A stretch of DNA of 64,000 nt from JAJRVM01 sp041752115 (lineage in GTDB: Bacteria > Planctomycetota > Planctomycetia > Pirellulales > Pirellulaceae), in assembly GCA_041752115.1 (NCBI GenBank), contig JBGSHS010000196.1:65644-129643 (forward strand). The letters run 5' to 3'. Below the pieces are notes generated by a model. The model had not been told where the DNA came from, did no database searches, and saw only the letters and a list, made by a program, of their open reading frames with translations. Below are positions 26,811 to 36,985 of the stretch, in pieces. Each line of letters begins with the position of its first letter. Within the stretch, counting starts at the first letter, position 1. The position numbers and the translations under genes are program-made.

Positions 26811-28590
26811 ATTTGAGGGCCTTCAGAATGTAGTCGGGGCATTGCTTACACTTAGACCCAGCAATGTACGCGGCAAGTCTCTGGGCAAAACGGCCCTTCC
26901 CAACGTAAGCGATGTCGCTTAGAAACTTCTCTTCATCCTCCAGCGTCTTCTCTTCGGCCCGCTTCTTCGCTCTCTCGACAGCGACCTTCACTGGGCACAA
27001 CTCTTCCATCGCGCGGGCAATGCTCCAGTAGTACCCGCACCGGAAGAGATCAACTTCAATCGTATGATCGTTCAGATAGATCCCATTGGCTTCGGCCTGT
27101 GCCAGGCGATCCACTGGTTTCTTGGGGATGGCATCATCGCCTAACATGACGGGGAGAATCTGATTTGCGACGCGATCCTCCCCCAGTGAGACGTCGTCTT
27201 TCTGTGGATCGAAATCCGTCATCACGGCAAGTGGTACATTGAGGCCATTCGGCCCAAAGAACTTGACGTAGGGCACGAAGTTCGTCCCCGCGACGGAGCA
27301 TACCGAAATTCCCAACGAGTCCAGGTCATAGCCCGCCCTTGCGGCGAGGACTGGGACGAGAAACTCTTCGGCATCGCCTTCTACCAGCAGAATTCCCCGA
27401 GCGAAGAGGCCCTCCGCCCGGGAGACATCGAGGTAACGTTCAATGTCATCCCGTTCCTGGACGGTCAGTGTGATCGCAGCCCCGGAGACACCCACCGTTG
27501 CATTATCTGCAGGGTCCTTCCGAAGGAGGATCAACGAATCGACTGGAGTCACGCTGGCAATGTAGGGGGAATGAGTGGTCAGAACGTGCGTGACTCGATC
27601 TGGCTCTTCGACGTCACCGGAACTGGCTGGCTGACGGGGACGCAGGTAGCTTCGGTATACGAGTCGTTGAAGATGGGGGTGCAGATGGGCTTCCGGCTCC
27701 TCTATGCTGAAGAACGTGTGTTCTCGGCTTCCCTCGTCAACAAGCGAGTCGAGTTCAAGCGACCGCAATGCTAGGTACAGGACGTTGGCCGTTCCCAAAC
27801 TGGCTTCCGAGATATCCCGCCTCTTGCCATCAAGAAGTAGTCGCAGTGCTCGCAGGAGTTTGTCAGGATCAGCCGGAGCAAACCCCAAAGCGGTCTCAAC
27901 TGCGTGCCCTGCCCCCACCATTTCCTTCAGCTTGTCGTTGATTCTGACCGCCAGGTCTTTGATCGGCTCCAAATCCGCAACTCTATCCGTTTCCTTCGAT
28001 ACGCGGTCTGCAAGACCCTTCAGCTCTAACGGCGCGACATCCAACTTCGCCCGATCAATGAGCGGCTTGAGTGGCGATTTTGTCCATCGCGCCAGATCTC
28101 CTTCAGCGTCTCGCAGCGCCTGAAGCGATTCCATCGGTATCCGCTTGCGAACGTCATAGCCGATACGATTTTCCGGCCGGTCGCCACCGTAGACCAGGAA
28201 CTCAAAGTCGTCATCCTTGCTCGGGGCGCGGTTCAGCCCCGGGATGGGGCCGAATTCGTAGGCCAAGCGAGCGACCATTGGCTCTGGTTGGACAAGATGT
28301 TCAGCCAGAACAGCCAAGTGACCCTCGTTGTCCTCAAAGTCCGCGATGTCAATCGAGATCTTGATCTTGACGTCCAGCTCCAGGGGCCGCGGGATGCCGT
28401 CCCAGATATCGTCGACTCGAAGTTGACGCGCGCTATCGGGTAACGCAGGATCGAGGACCAGCCTCAAGGCGCAAAGAAGATTAGACTTGCCGATTTGGTT
28501 CTCACCGAATATCACGGCGGACCGCCCCACCTCCAGATCGAGTAGATGGAAGTTACGGAAGTTCTCGATATGAATGTGGGAAATTCTCAT
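26797..28590 (-). CDS. gajA: OLD-family ATPase-TOPRIM nuclease, GajA-like
   Basis: 597 residues from the ATG at 28590, 4 bases after the preceding stop; the frame extends upstream but there overlaps the helicase gene. The N-terminal ABC-type ATPase shows Walker A FGENQIGKSN near residue 26 and Walker B FFSIEEPEAHLHPH near 291. The C-terminal TOPRIM domain has GILLVEGDAEEFL near 399 and MTDFDP near 456, the acidic residues that bind metal. Such proteins nick or cut phage DNA. The size and the GajB partner fit Gabija well. Confidence 0.82.
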   Translation of the reverse strand: MRISHIHIENFRNFHLLDLEVGRSAVIFGENQIGKSNLLCALRLVLDPALPDSARQLRVDDIWDGIPRPLELDVKIKISIDIADFEDNEGHLAVLAEHLVQPEPMVARLAYEFGPIPGLNRAPSKDDDFEFLVYGGDRPENRIGYDVRKRIPMESLQALRDAEGDLARWTKSPLKPLIDRAKLDVAPLELKGLADRVSKETDRVADLEPIKDLAVRINDKLKEMVGAGHAVETALGFAPADPDKLLRALRLLLDGKRRDISEASLGTANVLYLALRSLELDSLVDEGSREHTFFSIEEPEAHLHPHLQRLVYRSYLRPRQPASSGDVEEPDRVTHVLTTHSPYIASVTPVDSLILLRKDPADNATVGVSGAAITLTVQERDDIERYLDVSRAEGLFARGILLVEGDAEEFLVPVLAARAGYDLDSLGISVCSVAGTNFVPYVKFFGPNGLNVPLAVMTDFDPQKDDVSLGEDRVANQILPVMLGDDAIPKKPVDRLAQAEANGIYLNDHTIEVDLFRCGYYWSIARAMEELCPVKVAVERAKKRAEEKTLEDEEKFLSDIAYVGKGRFAQRLAAYIAGSKCKQCPDYILKALKYVTR

Positions 28591-28594
28591 GGTA

Positions 28595-31500
28595 TTAGTC
28601 GATCGACGCCCCCATGACTTGTGATGCGCTGATAAGCACGCTGCCCTTGGCCTTGGCCAGCAGCGTGCCGAACGGATCCTGGACTCGTGCCAGACGAGGC
28701 GCTGGTGTGGCACAGTCGTAGACGGCGTAAAGCCAGTAACCGTCTCGCAGGTTGGCGGCCCGGGCCCACTCGTTGGAGCTGACCTCCACGTCGCCGCTGC
28801 CAGCGCGGCCTTTGACCTCGATGGCCCGACGCTCACCCGCCGGCCGAATTGACAGCAGGTCGAAGCCGGGGTTGTCGGCCAGGCCGGCCGCCCGGGCCAG
28901 GTCAGGTGTGTGAACGTCCTTAACGACGGCCCCGTCCGCCTCCTCGTAGGCACGGGTTATGTCCATCGCCACCTTTTCCACCTCGGCGTCATGCCGCTTC
29001 AGGTCTTCCGGGTTTGTCGACGGCACAATTAGGGCATGGGCCAGGAAGGTGAGATGGCCGGGGGCGATCAATTCAGGCTCGCGGCGGATCGTGGCCAGGG
29101 CCATCGTCCGCCGCTGAGTAAGGGACCGCTGTTGCTCCTTGATGTCCTTAAGCACCTTGGCGGCAGCCGCATTCCCGCTGCGGGCCTTCTCCGACAGCTT
29201 GACGCGCGCGGTGGCAAGTTCCGCCTCCTGGAAGTCGAACCCGCGTTGGACGAACTGCTCGCGCTCGGGCAACGTCCCCATCAGTGCCTGGCGACGCTCC
29301 ATCGCCATGCTGCGGGCGACGCGTTCGATTATGAACGCCTCGGCTTGGCCCCTGAGTTGTTCCGCGATCAGAGCTAGCCGCTGTGCCGCTGGCGGCAGGC
29401 CTCGCCCGCCGTTGAGCAGCAGCAGGTGTTCGACCGGGCACAGAACAACCTCGGCCCCCTCAAACTGCTTGACGCCCACGAGTCGGCAGTCCAGCACCTC
29501 CTCGCTGGTTAGGTCGGGCATTTCCGGGTCAGCCTGCCGCACAACGCTGATAAGTGCCAGGTGGAACAAGTACGGCTTGTCCACGGTGGGATCGATAAAC
29601 ACCGCGCCGCGAAGTGCCTGGTCGTCAAGCCGATCGCTGACCATGGCGCGAAACCGCTCGAAGACAGGCTCGCCCGGGTGGACCCAGATCGCCTGATCCT
29701 TTTTCTCCGGCCGGACAAAAGTCAGGCAATTCCGTTGTGTGGCCGGATAGATTTCCAGCGTGTGAACCAACGGATCGACCGCACCGCCAGTTTCAGGGCG
29801 GAAGGAGAAGCAGCTGTCGAGGTTGCCGTCCAATTGGATACCAACCAGCGGTGCGGCATTTTCAACGAACTGGCGCACGTAGCCAGGAAGCAGACGGCAG
29901 TAGGCCTCCTGTTCCAGATCATCTCGCAGGCGGGGGAGTTGGCGGGCGACGTCACCGCCGTCACCGAAAAGCATTTTCTCTTGGGCGGCCAGCGCCACGA
30001 CCTGCTCCTGGGTTAGCCGGCCCTCCAACTCGTGCGCCACGGTCTCGGCACCTTCCAGGACCGCCTGCTCCATATACAGCTTCAGGGATACGCCCTCGAA
30101 GAGCCGGCCGATGGAGTCGAATACCTTTTCGGTGCCAAGGCTGTCGCGGATCGTCTCCAGCTTGTTCAGCAGCGTCTGGATGACCAAGCCCTCGCGGGTC
30201 TTCGGGGCGACCAGATTGACAATCTGTACGGGGTCATGCTTCTGGCCGTAGCGGTGGATGCGGCCCATGCGCTGCTCAAGCCGAGCCGGGTTCCACGGCA
30301 CGTCGAAGTTGATCATGATCCAGCAGAACTGAAGATTGATGCCTTCGGCCGCGGCGTCGGTGCAGATCATGAAACGTGCGCCACCGTCGTCCTGGGACAG
30401 GCGGAACCGCTCGACCTGTATCTGGCGATCCTTGTAGTCCATGCCGCCGTGGATGTGGGCGATCTGGCCTGTGTAGCCCATGCCGCCGAGTCGGTGGATG
30501 AGGTAGTCGAGCGTATCGCGATGCTCGGTGAAAATGATGAATTTCTCACCAACGAACTTCGGGCCAGTGAGTACCTCGCGGAGTTTGTCGAATTTCGACT
30601 CGGCCCCCATCGTGTTGACTTTCCGCGCCAGGTCGCGGAGATTCATGACCAATTCACGCTCAACAATCAGATCGGTCAACGAGGCGGCGATAACACCAGC
30701 CAACAAACGCTCCTCGGAGACTTCGCCTTCCTCGCGTCCATCAACCGTGCCTTCCTCGTCGGCCGTCTTTGTGTCCAGAACGTCATCGTCCTCGGCCATC
30801 CGGCGCTGAAGGATGAGGATCTGTTCCTCGGTGAGCTTACCCTCCTGCACTTGCCGGATCAGGTCGGTGAGTTTCTCGATGCGACGCTCGAATGACCGCA
30901 GCAGGGCGTAGGTCGAACTGGCCAAGCGGCGCTGTAAAACGCTCATTGCCAGGCGTGCCGCCGAACGGTTCAGCAGCTTGGCCCGGTTGTAGACATGCCG
31001 CATGTAGTCGGTCGTCTCATCATAAAGCGTTTGCTCGCTGATAGGCCCCTGCGTCAGGTCGTAGCCCAAGGTGTCGGAAATACGCTTGGGATACAACGGT
31101 TTGCCGTTGAGATGGACCATTTCCTCCTTCGTGCGGCGGATGAAATGGTTCACGCGTCGCTCAGACGGATACGCGTCAAACGCCTCGGGCGTCGAGAGGA
31201 CCTCCGGCTCCAGCAGATGCCAGAGGGCGTAGTACGGGTAGTCCTTGCCCTGGTGCGGCGTGGCCGTGAGCAAGAGCAGATGGTGCGCGGCCCACGGTAG
31301 CGACCACGCCTCGTCCAAACCGCCGACGCCAGCCAGGGCCTCGGCCAACCGATAGCGATCGGTTTTGCGGACGCGCAGGTCGCTACCACGATCCGCCGAC
31401 AGCTTGTGGGCCTCGTCGAAGATCACCAAATCGTAGGGCACGACGCCTGGCTCTCTCAGACGCGAGAACATCTTCGCCCCCGCCAGCGTGTCGACGCTGA

Positions 31501-32158
31501 TGATGATGCAGTCGCTATCGTCGCCCATGAACGGGTTCGAGTTCTTGGCATCAGCCCCCGTGACAATCCGGAACTGAAGACTAAACAGAGTCGCGAGCTC
31601 GCTTTTCCAGTTTCCGATCAGTCCCGCCGGCGCGACGATCAACACTCGCTTAATTAGGCGCCGGGCCTTGCTTTAACGGAGGTTGAGGCCCGACGTGATG
31701 GTCTTGCCCGCGCCGGCATCGTCGGCAAGCAGGAACCGCAGCGGGGATTGCTTCAGCATGTGCTCGTATACTGCGATCCGTTGATGCGGCAACGGGTCGA
31801 TCTGTGAGACCTCGGTGGCAAAGACTGGGTTGAACATGTGGCCGAAGCTGAGTCGCTCACCCTCGGCGAGGACGCGGACCACATTAGGCGAACGCGTAAA
31901 GTCGATTCGCGGAGGCCCGACGGGTTCGACCTGAACGTCGGCGCCGGCTGAATCCTCTTCGTCGAAATTCAGTATTTGCGACCATGCTAGCGGTGATGGC
32001 TTGGTCTGCTCATTCTCCCACCGATTAACCGTGACGAATGACACGCCCAGTCGTGCCGCTAACTCAGCTTGTGTGAGTCCGAGCCGGCTGCGGAACTGTT
32101 TGATCCGTGCCGGGTAGTCAGATGGGATATCGACTGAAGAACCGGGGTTGGTTGGCAT
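28595..32158 (-). pseudogene. HTH-SNF2 helicase with DUF3883-like tail, interrupted by an in-frame TAA
   Basis: Read through one stop codon, this would be a ~1187-residue protein. The start at 32158 has a G-rich stretch (GTGGGGTGG) ~3 bases upstream. An XRE-type helix-turn-helix (LGLTQAELAARLG) leads, then the SNF2 ATPase Walker A LADDAGAGKTI near residue 150. The TAA at 31675-31673 falls soon after, at codon 162. The frame then resumes as RRLIKRVLIVAPAGL, with DEAH (IFDEAHKLSADRG) and the C-terminal helicase motifs (AAAEGINLQ, RMGRIHRYGQ) intact. The tail contains a DUF3883-like nuclease-related domain (AIEVKGRAG). A GTG at 31645 could start a fragment lacking Walker A. Related helicases join DISARM and other anti-phage loci. 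Confidence 0.7.
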
Positions 32159-32594
32159 GGGCCACCCCACTTGTGCGCTACGCATGGGAGGAAGTAGTGC
32201 GATTATATCAAGTGTTAAGTTGGTACCAAGCAGTGTCACGCGATAAAATCTCAGAAACTCGCCGGCCGACACGGTACCCTTCTGTGGTTAGGGTTTCTCG
32301 TGACTGGCGATAACTCAACCACCCCCCACAAGGCTAGAACCTCTGTGACGTGCTTGGTAAGCCGCTTTTCCAGTTAGCCGTTGGTCGGATTGAGGTACTA
32401 ACCGACCACGTCCGCCGCCGACCAACAGGATGGGTCAAATGCCGAATGCACGACCCCTGACTGTTCGGTTTGCGGGAGGCGATTACCGATCCACCGGTAA
32501 GTCATGCATCAACTGGCCGGTCCCTCGGATCAGAGTGGCACGGTATATGATCGATCGGACCTCGATTTCGAGCCGATGCCCAGGATGCTCGGAT
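32159..32594. other. Gene-free stretch between defence operons
   Basis: About 435 bases between the start of the helicase gene and the 3' end of the CBASS operon, both on the minus strand. It should hold the promoter of the helicase-led operon. No ORF or clear terminator hairpin was seen. Confidence 0.4.
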
Positions 32595-33704
32595 TCAAAC
32601 CGTCGCAGAGGTGGTGGAATCAGAGCCGATCGTATTTCCGACAGTGCCGAATGGGACGTATGGACTTGCTCGGTTGGCCATGAATTTAGCGTGGATTCCG
32701 GCCAGGTGCTCTGCCGCCTTGTCTCTGCCCAAGTGAATGAGTTGATCCACTACATCGACGCAGTCAAGCTTCCACGATTCGTTTGGCAAATCGAAGTCCA
32801 CCCGGTGGTATCGATCACCCAAGATATAGCTACTCTGAAAATGGACGCCTTGGGCCTGCGACACCGACACCAGTTCAAGCAGCGGCGCCAGCCACCAGGC
32901 GATACCCCCGCCGCCCGCCGGTGGTTTTGCGAAGTAAGACGCCCGGCCGGTACCCATTGAGAGTACCGTAATGGAGTCCAGGGGAACGCCCCTGTCGATT
33001 TCCGGACGGTGGCAACCCGTGCCGATTCGGAGTGCCTCGGCAACAGCGACCATCGTTGGGTTGTTTGCCCAAACTCCGCCATCCACGTACGCGCTCCCCA
33101 CTCCGAAGGTGGCGTGAGGAAAGTACGTTGGCGCTGCCGTTGTCGCAAGGATAACATCGACGACGCGGAACCGCCGATCTCGTACGAGATTCGGCAAATG
33201 GGGCGTCTTGAACACTACTGTCTGACCCTTGGTCAAGTCTACTGATGGAATCACGGTTCGGCAGCAACACAAATCCTCCATTGTGCGGTCACCAAAGACA
33301 TCCTGGAGCGAGTCCTGAAGCGGCCCCGATTCGTACTTTGGCCTCCACAGCCAATCCTCGTCGATGCCGGACTTGCGAAGGCAGCGGTTCGCCAGCCAAG
33401 TTCGGCATTTTGCGATGCGTGTCCTCCACTGTTCCGGACGAACGAAAATTGCCGGTCCACGCTCCCGATAGAATTGCACGATGCGTGCCGCCGGTTCGCC
33501 GGCGGCTAAGGCGGCCGCGATAATCCCACCGGTCGACGTTCCCGCGATAAGATCGAAGTGGTCGCAGATGCGGCAGTTGGTCCGCTCTTCGATATCGGCA
33601 AGGAACGCGGCGGTGAATGCCCCACGGATGCCGCCGCCATCGAGACTTAGAATCCGGAAACCGTTTTGCTCGTCAACTGTGCTTGACATTTCGCGTTCGT
33701 CCAT
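32595..33704 (-). CDS. Patatin-like phospholipase, CBASS effector (CapV-like)
   Basis: 369 residues from the ATG at 33704, chosen for the upstream AAGGAGCGTGAGGAGT. GGGIRG (23-28) forms the oxyanion hole, GTSTGG carries nucleophile Ser57, and VDGGVW supplies the catalytic Asp near 208: all patatin catalytic residues are present. In CBASS, CapV-type enzymes are activated by a cyclic nucleotide and degrade membrane phospholipids, killing the infected cell. It overlaps the E2-like gene by 32 bases, and both follow the CD-NTase gene. Confidence 0.85.
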   Translation of the reverse strand: MDEREMSSTVDEQNGFRILSLDGGGIRGAFTAAFLADIEERTNCRICDHFDLIAGTSTGGIIAAALAAGEPAARIVQFYRERGPAIFVRPEQWRTRIAKCRTWLANRCLRKSGIDEDWLWRPKYESGPLQDSLQDVFGDRTMEDLCCCRTVIPSVDLTKGQTVVFKTPHLPNLVRDRRFRVVDVILATTAAPTYFPHATFGVGSAYVDGGVWANNPTMVAVAEALRIGTGCHRPEIDRGVPLDSITVLSMGTGRASYFAKPPAGGGGIAWWLAPLLELVSVSQAQGVHFQSSYILGDRYHRVDFDLPNESWKLDCVDVVDQLIHLGRDKAAEHLAGIHAKFMANRASPYVPFGTVGNTIGSDSTTSATV

Positions 33705-34137
33705 ACTCCTCACGCTCCTTTCGAATAGTCGGCTTGGTGTCCGGTTCAATGCCTCCGCCGAGCCACTCGCCCGTCGCGTGCCACACCTCGTAGAAGTAGA
33801 GCCATAGTGAGGTCCAGGGCACGATTGTCACTGCGATCGGCTTCTCCGGTGTCCACTCGCCAGTACCTGGTAGATACAGGCAAAGGCGATCTTGCTCGTA
33901 CATGTGCGGAATTCGGCCGCTTTCCTCCCGAGGCTGAAGCTCCGGATTCAGAACTCGCGCGATCGGCGTGCCGCCGGCCTGATATGCCACTTTCACGTGA
34001 TAGGTCGCGCAGAGCTCTCCTGGGCATAGGCCCCCTACGCACGTCAACACCCCCTCACGGATTCGCGTGGTGAAATTCGGCCACCACATGCGCATGTACG
34101 CGAGCTGCTCATGAAGTCCGATCGCTCTGACCCGCAT
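33673..34137 (-). CDS. Bacterial E2-like protein of a short type II CBASS
   Basis: 154 residues from the ATG at 34137. The fold signature runs through TYHVKVAYQAGGTPIARVL, GRIPHMYEQDRLCLYLP and TIVPWTSLWLYFYEVW, as in the E2-like proteins of CBASS. His78 precedes Cys86, in the position of the eukaryotic E2 HPN box and catalytic cysteine. Short type II CBASS loci carry such an E2 without the E1-JAB protein and use it to attach or prime the CD-NTase. It overlaps both neighbours by about 30 bases. Confidence 0.78.
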   Translation of the reverse strand: MRVRAIGLHEQLAYMRMWWPNFTTRIREGVLTCVGGLCPGELCATYHVKVAYQAGGTPIARVLNPELQPREESGRIPHMYEQDRLCLYLPGTGEWTPEKPIAVTIVPWTSLWLYFYEVWHATGEWLGGGIEPDTKPTIRKEREEYGRTRNVKHS

Positions 34138-35305
34138 TTCCGTCCTCTCCGAAGAATGTATTCGGGCGAACAAGCAACCCGCCGCCCGCGGCCATCGTTC
34201 CTAATTCGCCATTACCGGGTCGCACACCTAGAACGCGTTGTTCACGCGGCTGAATCACCCGTCGCTGCGTTAGCTCCTTCACTGCCCATTGAACAGGCGC
34301 TTCGTCAAACAAATCCGCGAGCTCGTCCTCGATCTCCGGTAGGCCCCGGGTGCGGAGCAGTCGCTCCCAACGGTCCCGGAACGCGGTGACCGAGTTGACA
34401 AAGGCTTGAAAACTCTTGGGGTTGTCCTCCCACTTCTCACAGATGTCTTCCTTGTCGTTGCGAGGGTTCTTGAGGCATATCGGTTGGCCGCTTTCGACCC
34501 AAGCCACCGTGCTTTCCAGAATGTCCCGTAATGCGTCGGTGCATAATCCGTCGCCTCGGTAGAGGTGTGCGCTCAAGGTGGTAAGGATGATCGACGGAGG
34601 AGCCAACTTGGGCCGGTCCTTGAATTCGACGTCGCGCCAGCGCTTGAACAGCTGCACGCTCCGCTTCAGCGCAGGCTTCGCATGAACAGGCTCCTGCGCC
34701 GGCACGGGATCCACCTGCGCCGCCGCGTATCTTTCCATCAGTACCGGCTGTACGCAACGCTCCTCAAACCATTCGGCGTAACCCTGCGGATTGCTTGGTT
34801 TCCACTCGTCATTTTCCGGATGGTCCAGAGAAAGGTCCGCGTCGAGATCCGGAATGAGGATGCATGTCCCGCCCGTCTCCGGGTCTGGCACTGCTGGCAC
34901 AATGTCCAGGTGGAAGTCCCCGCTATACTCAAGGCGAACACACCGCGGCAGTCGTTTCATCATCGGCCGGTAGACGCCGCTGTCCCACATCCGGTCCCAA
35001 ATGAGTCCGTAAACGGCGCCCGGGTGTGATGGCTCCCTGATGTCAAGCTGACAGACCACGTCTAAATCGAACTCGGCTTGGAGAAGTGGCTTAGTCGTCG
35101 TTCCCAGCAGCAAGGATCCTTGGGGGTAGATGTACGGACTGAGCAATCTCACGGGGCTTCCGTCTTTGGACAACCATGCGGACACGGCACCATAGTGGTC
35201 CACGGCGGCACCGTGTTGGCTTGGTAGGAGCTGAATGCGAATGCAGATGAGTTCGAGCAAGGCATCCAACGTATGGTTAACGGACGCAGTGACCAACTTC
35301 GACAT
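34109..35305 (-). CDS. CD-NTase, CBASS cyclic-oligonucleotide synthase
   Basis: A 398-residue nucleotidyltransferase of the cGAS/DncV type. GS at 63-64 in YPQGSLLLG, the metal-binding acids in EFDLD (78-82) and Asp134 in DFHLDIV form the active site. AGGAGG lies ~7 bases before the ATG. It would make a cyclic di- or trinucleotide on phage infection to switch on the patatin. The C-terminal ~50 residues are a flexible Gly-rich tail, as expected for a CD-NTase that is joined to a target by its tail in type II CBASS. Confidence 0.85.
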   Translation of the reverse strand: MSKLVTASVNHTLDALLELICIRIQLLPSQHGAAVDHYGAVSAWLSKDGSPVRLLSPYIYPQGSLLLGTTTKPLLQAEFDLDVVCQLDIREPSHPGAVYGLIWDRMWDSGVYRPMMKRLPRCVRLEYSGDFHLDIVPAVPDPETGGTCILIPDLDADLSLDHPENDEWKPSNPQGYAEWFEERCVQPVLMERYAAAQVDPVPAQEPVHAKPALKRSVQLFKRWRDVEFKDRPKLAPPSIILTTLSAHLYRGDGLCTDALRDILESTVAWVESGQPICLKNPRNDKEDICEKWEDNPKSFQAFVNSVTAFRDRWERLLRTRGLPEIEDELADLFDEAPVQWAVKELTQRRVIQPREQRVLGVRPGNGELGTMAAGGGLLVRPNTFFGEDGNAGQSDRTS

Positions 35306-36178
35306 TGGGACCCTCCTGAAACGGACCGTGTGTGACGTCGCCGGTTGTCGCGACCGGCTCGTAAAGCTCGTTTCGCAAAATGACTTGAAACAAGATTATT
35401 GGCTCCTTGCCATGCTTAGCCGGCCACCAAATGCACATCCCGCGCCGAACGTTTGAGGCCACGATATCCCGAGCTATTTTGCGGGTTTCTTGGCATCAGA
35501 CAGATTCACCTGGCAAATGCAACTCAGACTTGAGGGCACATTCCGGCTGCAGTGGCAGGCACTCTGACGCGATGTCATGTGGACGTAGTAGTCGTGTACT
35601 CCCATGGCGGGAGTACACCAGCAAGTTCCGGTGGTCGCCTTCGAGGATACCTAAACGCTTGGTCAGAATGTGTCCAACCTGACGAAATTATCTTTGGGCC
35701 TGGCCCAATATTCTGCCATTGCTTTCGCCAGTTCGCGGCATCAGGGACGCGCACACAATTCCGGGTGCGGGAGCCAACGCAGGAACTAGCCCAGAGTTTG
35801 TCAGCTGGTTGTGTGCCAACCTGGCGCAAGGACATGCACCACATCAGCGTGGAATTCACGCAGTAGCGCCGCGACACTTAACGAGCTCAGGTGCTCTGAT
35901 GCCGCCGGCAATGCACTGCTTGGAACTTCTGAAGGTCACACGCCGGGTGCCGCTGAAAAAGCAACAGGTCAGCGCGTTTGATTAACTGATATTGATAACT
36001 TGTGAGAACCTCGACAGCGGTGACTCTGGACTCGGCTGCGTGCCGGTATCCCGTGCAAATACTCCCTATCGCTATGGTTCATCCGACGGACATGTCGATC
36101 GGGAGTCACGGCTGCAAGAGGTCTCACTGATCGCGCCGCCAGGCAATTAACGCCTTGCGGCAAGGCGGCCGCTGGCGA
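35306..36178. other. Gene-free stretch upstream of the CBASS operon
   Basis: About 870 bases with only short ORFs in conflicting frames. It contains the perfect inverted repeat at 35594-35618 and a short palindrome near 35692-35708. No known gene remnant was recognised. Confidence 0.35.
35594..35618. repeat. Perfect 10-bp inverted repeat upstream of CBASS
   Basis: GTGTACTCCC (35594-35603) and GGGAGTACAC (35609-35618) form a perfect hairpin with a 5-base loop. It lies ~290 bases upstream of the CD-NTase start and could be an operator or part of a transcript end. No poly-T follows. Confidence 0.45.
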
Positions 36179-36295
36179 TTAGCGGCCTTTTGGCTGACGC
36201 GGCGACGAAGCGGGCTTCGCGACCGGAGCAGGTTGTTTTTGACTTACAACCGGCTTCTTGACCGATTCCACCTTGTGGTGGGCACCATTTGTCAT
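36179..36295 (-). CDS. Small basic peptide
   Basis: A 38-residue frame, too short for routine calling. AAAGGACC lies ~7 bases before the ATG at 36295, and it starts 20 bases after the stop of the membrane protein gene. The product is basic and Pro/Ala-rich (VVSQKQPAPVAKP). Position and ribosome-binding site suggest it is real; no family is known. Confidence 0.4.
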   Translation of the reverse strand: MTNGAHHKVESVKKPVVSQKQPAPVAKPASSPRQPKGR

Positions 36296-36315
36296 GACTG
36301 CGGTCCTTTCTTTGG

Positions 36316-36843
36316 CTAGGGGTTTCGGGAATTAAGTAATTGCTGGGTGCGTGCATAATATTTCCGCAGTGTGTCGCGCGAACCGGCCAGCAGGATCAGC
36401 TCCAATAGCACGAACCCGCACATCGTAGCAACGAAGTGCGGTGGTGCTGTAGCTTCGCACGTCAGTCGCGCACAGAACGCGAACGCCGCGGCGCAAAACA
36501 TGTTCGAATAGAACTGATAATACCGGTAGTGGTTTTCTATCAGCGTGAGGTAGCCTTGGAGCTTGTCCTCCAAGTGGGCGAACTTCCAGACAGGAGGCAC
36601 GATCCCCGTCGCGTGATGTAGCTGGTCCAAAAGGGCCCATCGTACCGCGCTCACAGTGACGCCGGCCGCCAACGACGCCAGCGTGACGTACATGAACCCG
36701 GCCACCGTTGGCGCATCGTGCTGTGACGCGGTGATCCAGGACGCGACCGTCGGCGAGAAATCGCTCATACCCCAGAGCGCCACGAATCCGGGCAGCAGGT
36801 ACGCGATGATCAAGCCGAAGTTCTGATTGGAGAGCGTACTCAT
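36316..36843 (-). CDS. Membrane protein of unknown function
   Basis: A 175-residue protein with about four hydrophobic stretches (LIIAYLLPGFVALWG, MYVTLASLAAGVTVSAV, NMFCAAAFAFCARL, MCGFVLLELILL) and an amphipathic segment between them. The N-terminus resembles small defence-associated membrane proteins, but I cannot name the family. It lies upstream of the CBASS operon on the same strand with the small basic peptide gene; a 1.0-kb gap separates it from the CD-NTase start, so it is probably not part of that operon. Confidence 0.6.
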   Translation of the reverse strand: MSTLSNQNFGLIIAYLLPGFVALWGMSDFSPTVASWITASQHDAPTVAGFMYVTLASLAAGVTVSAVRWALLDQLHHATGIVPPVWKFAHLEDKLQGYLTLIENHYRYYQFYSNMFCAAAFAFCARLTCEATAPPHFVATMCGFVLLELILLAGSRDTLRKYYARTQQLLNSRNP

Positions 36844-36985
36844 GGCCGCTCGTCGCCGCGATTACGGCCGGCCGGTTGCTGCCACAAAGGAGCCGTCTGG
36901 TGGATTTGCATGTGGTGTACATGTGTGCATCTAGTGTACCGGCTACGTGTCATCTGTCAAACACCTTCTTCCGAAATTCTCTCCA

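Noticed and set aside
30032..30895. A 287-codon plus-strand frame inside the helicase
   Set aside because: Shadow of the SNF2 helicase motifs on the opposite strand.
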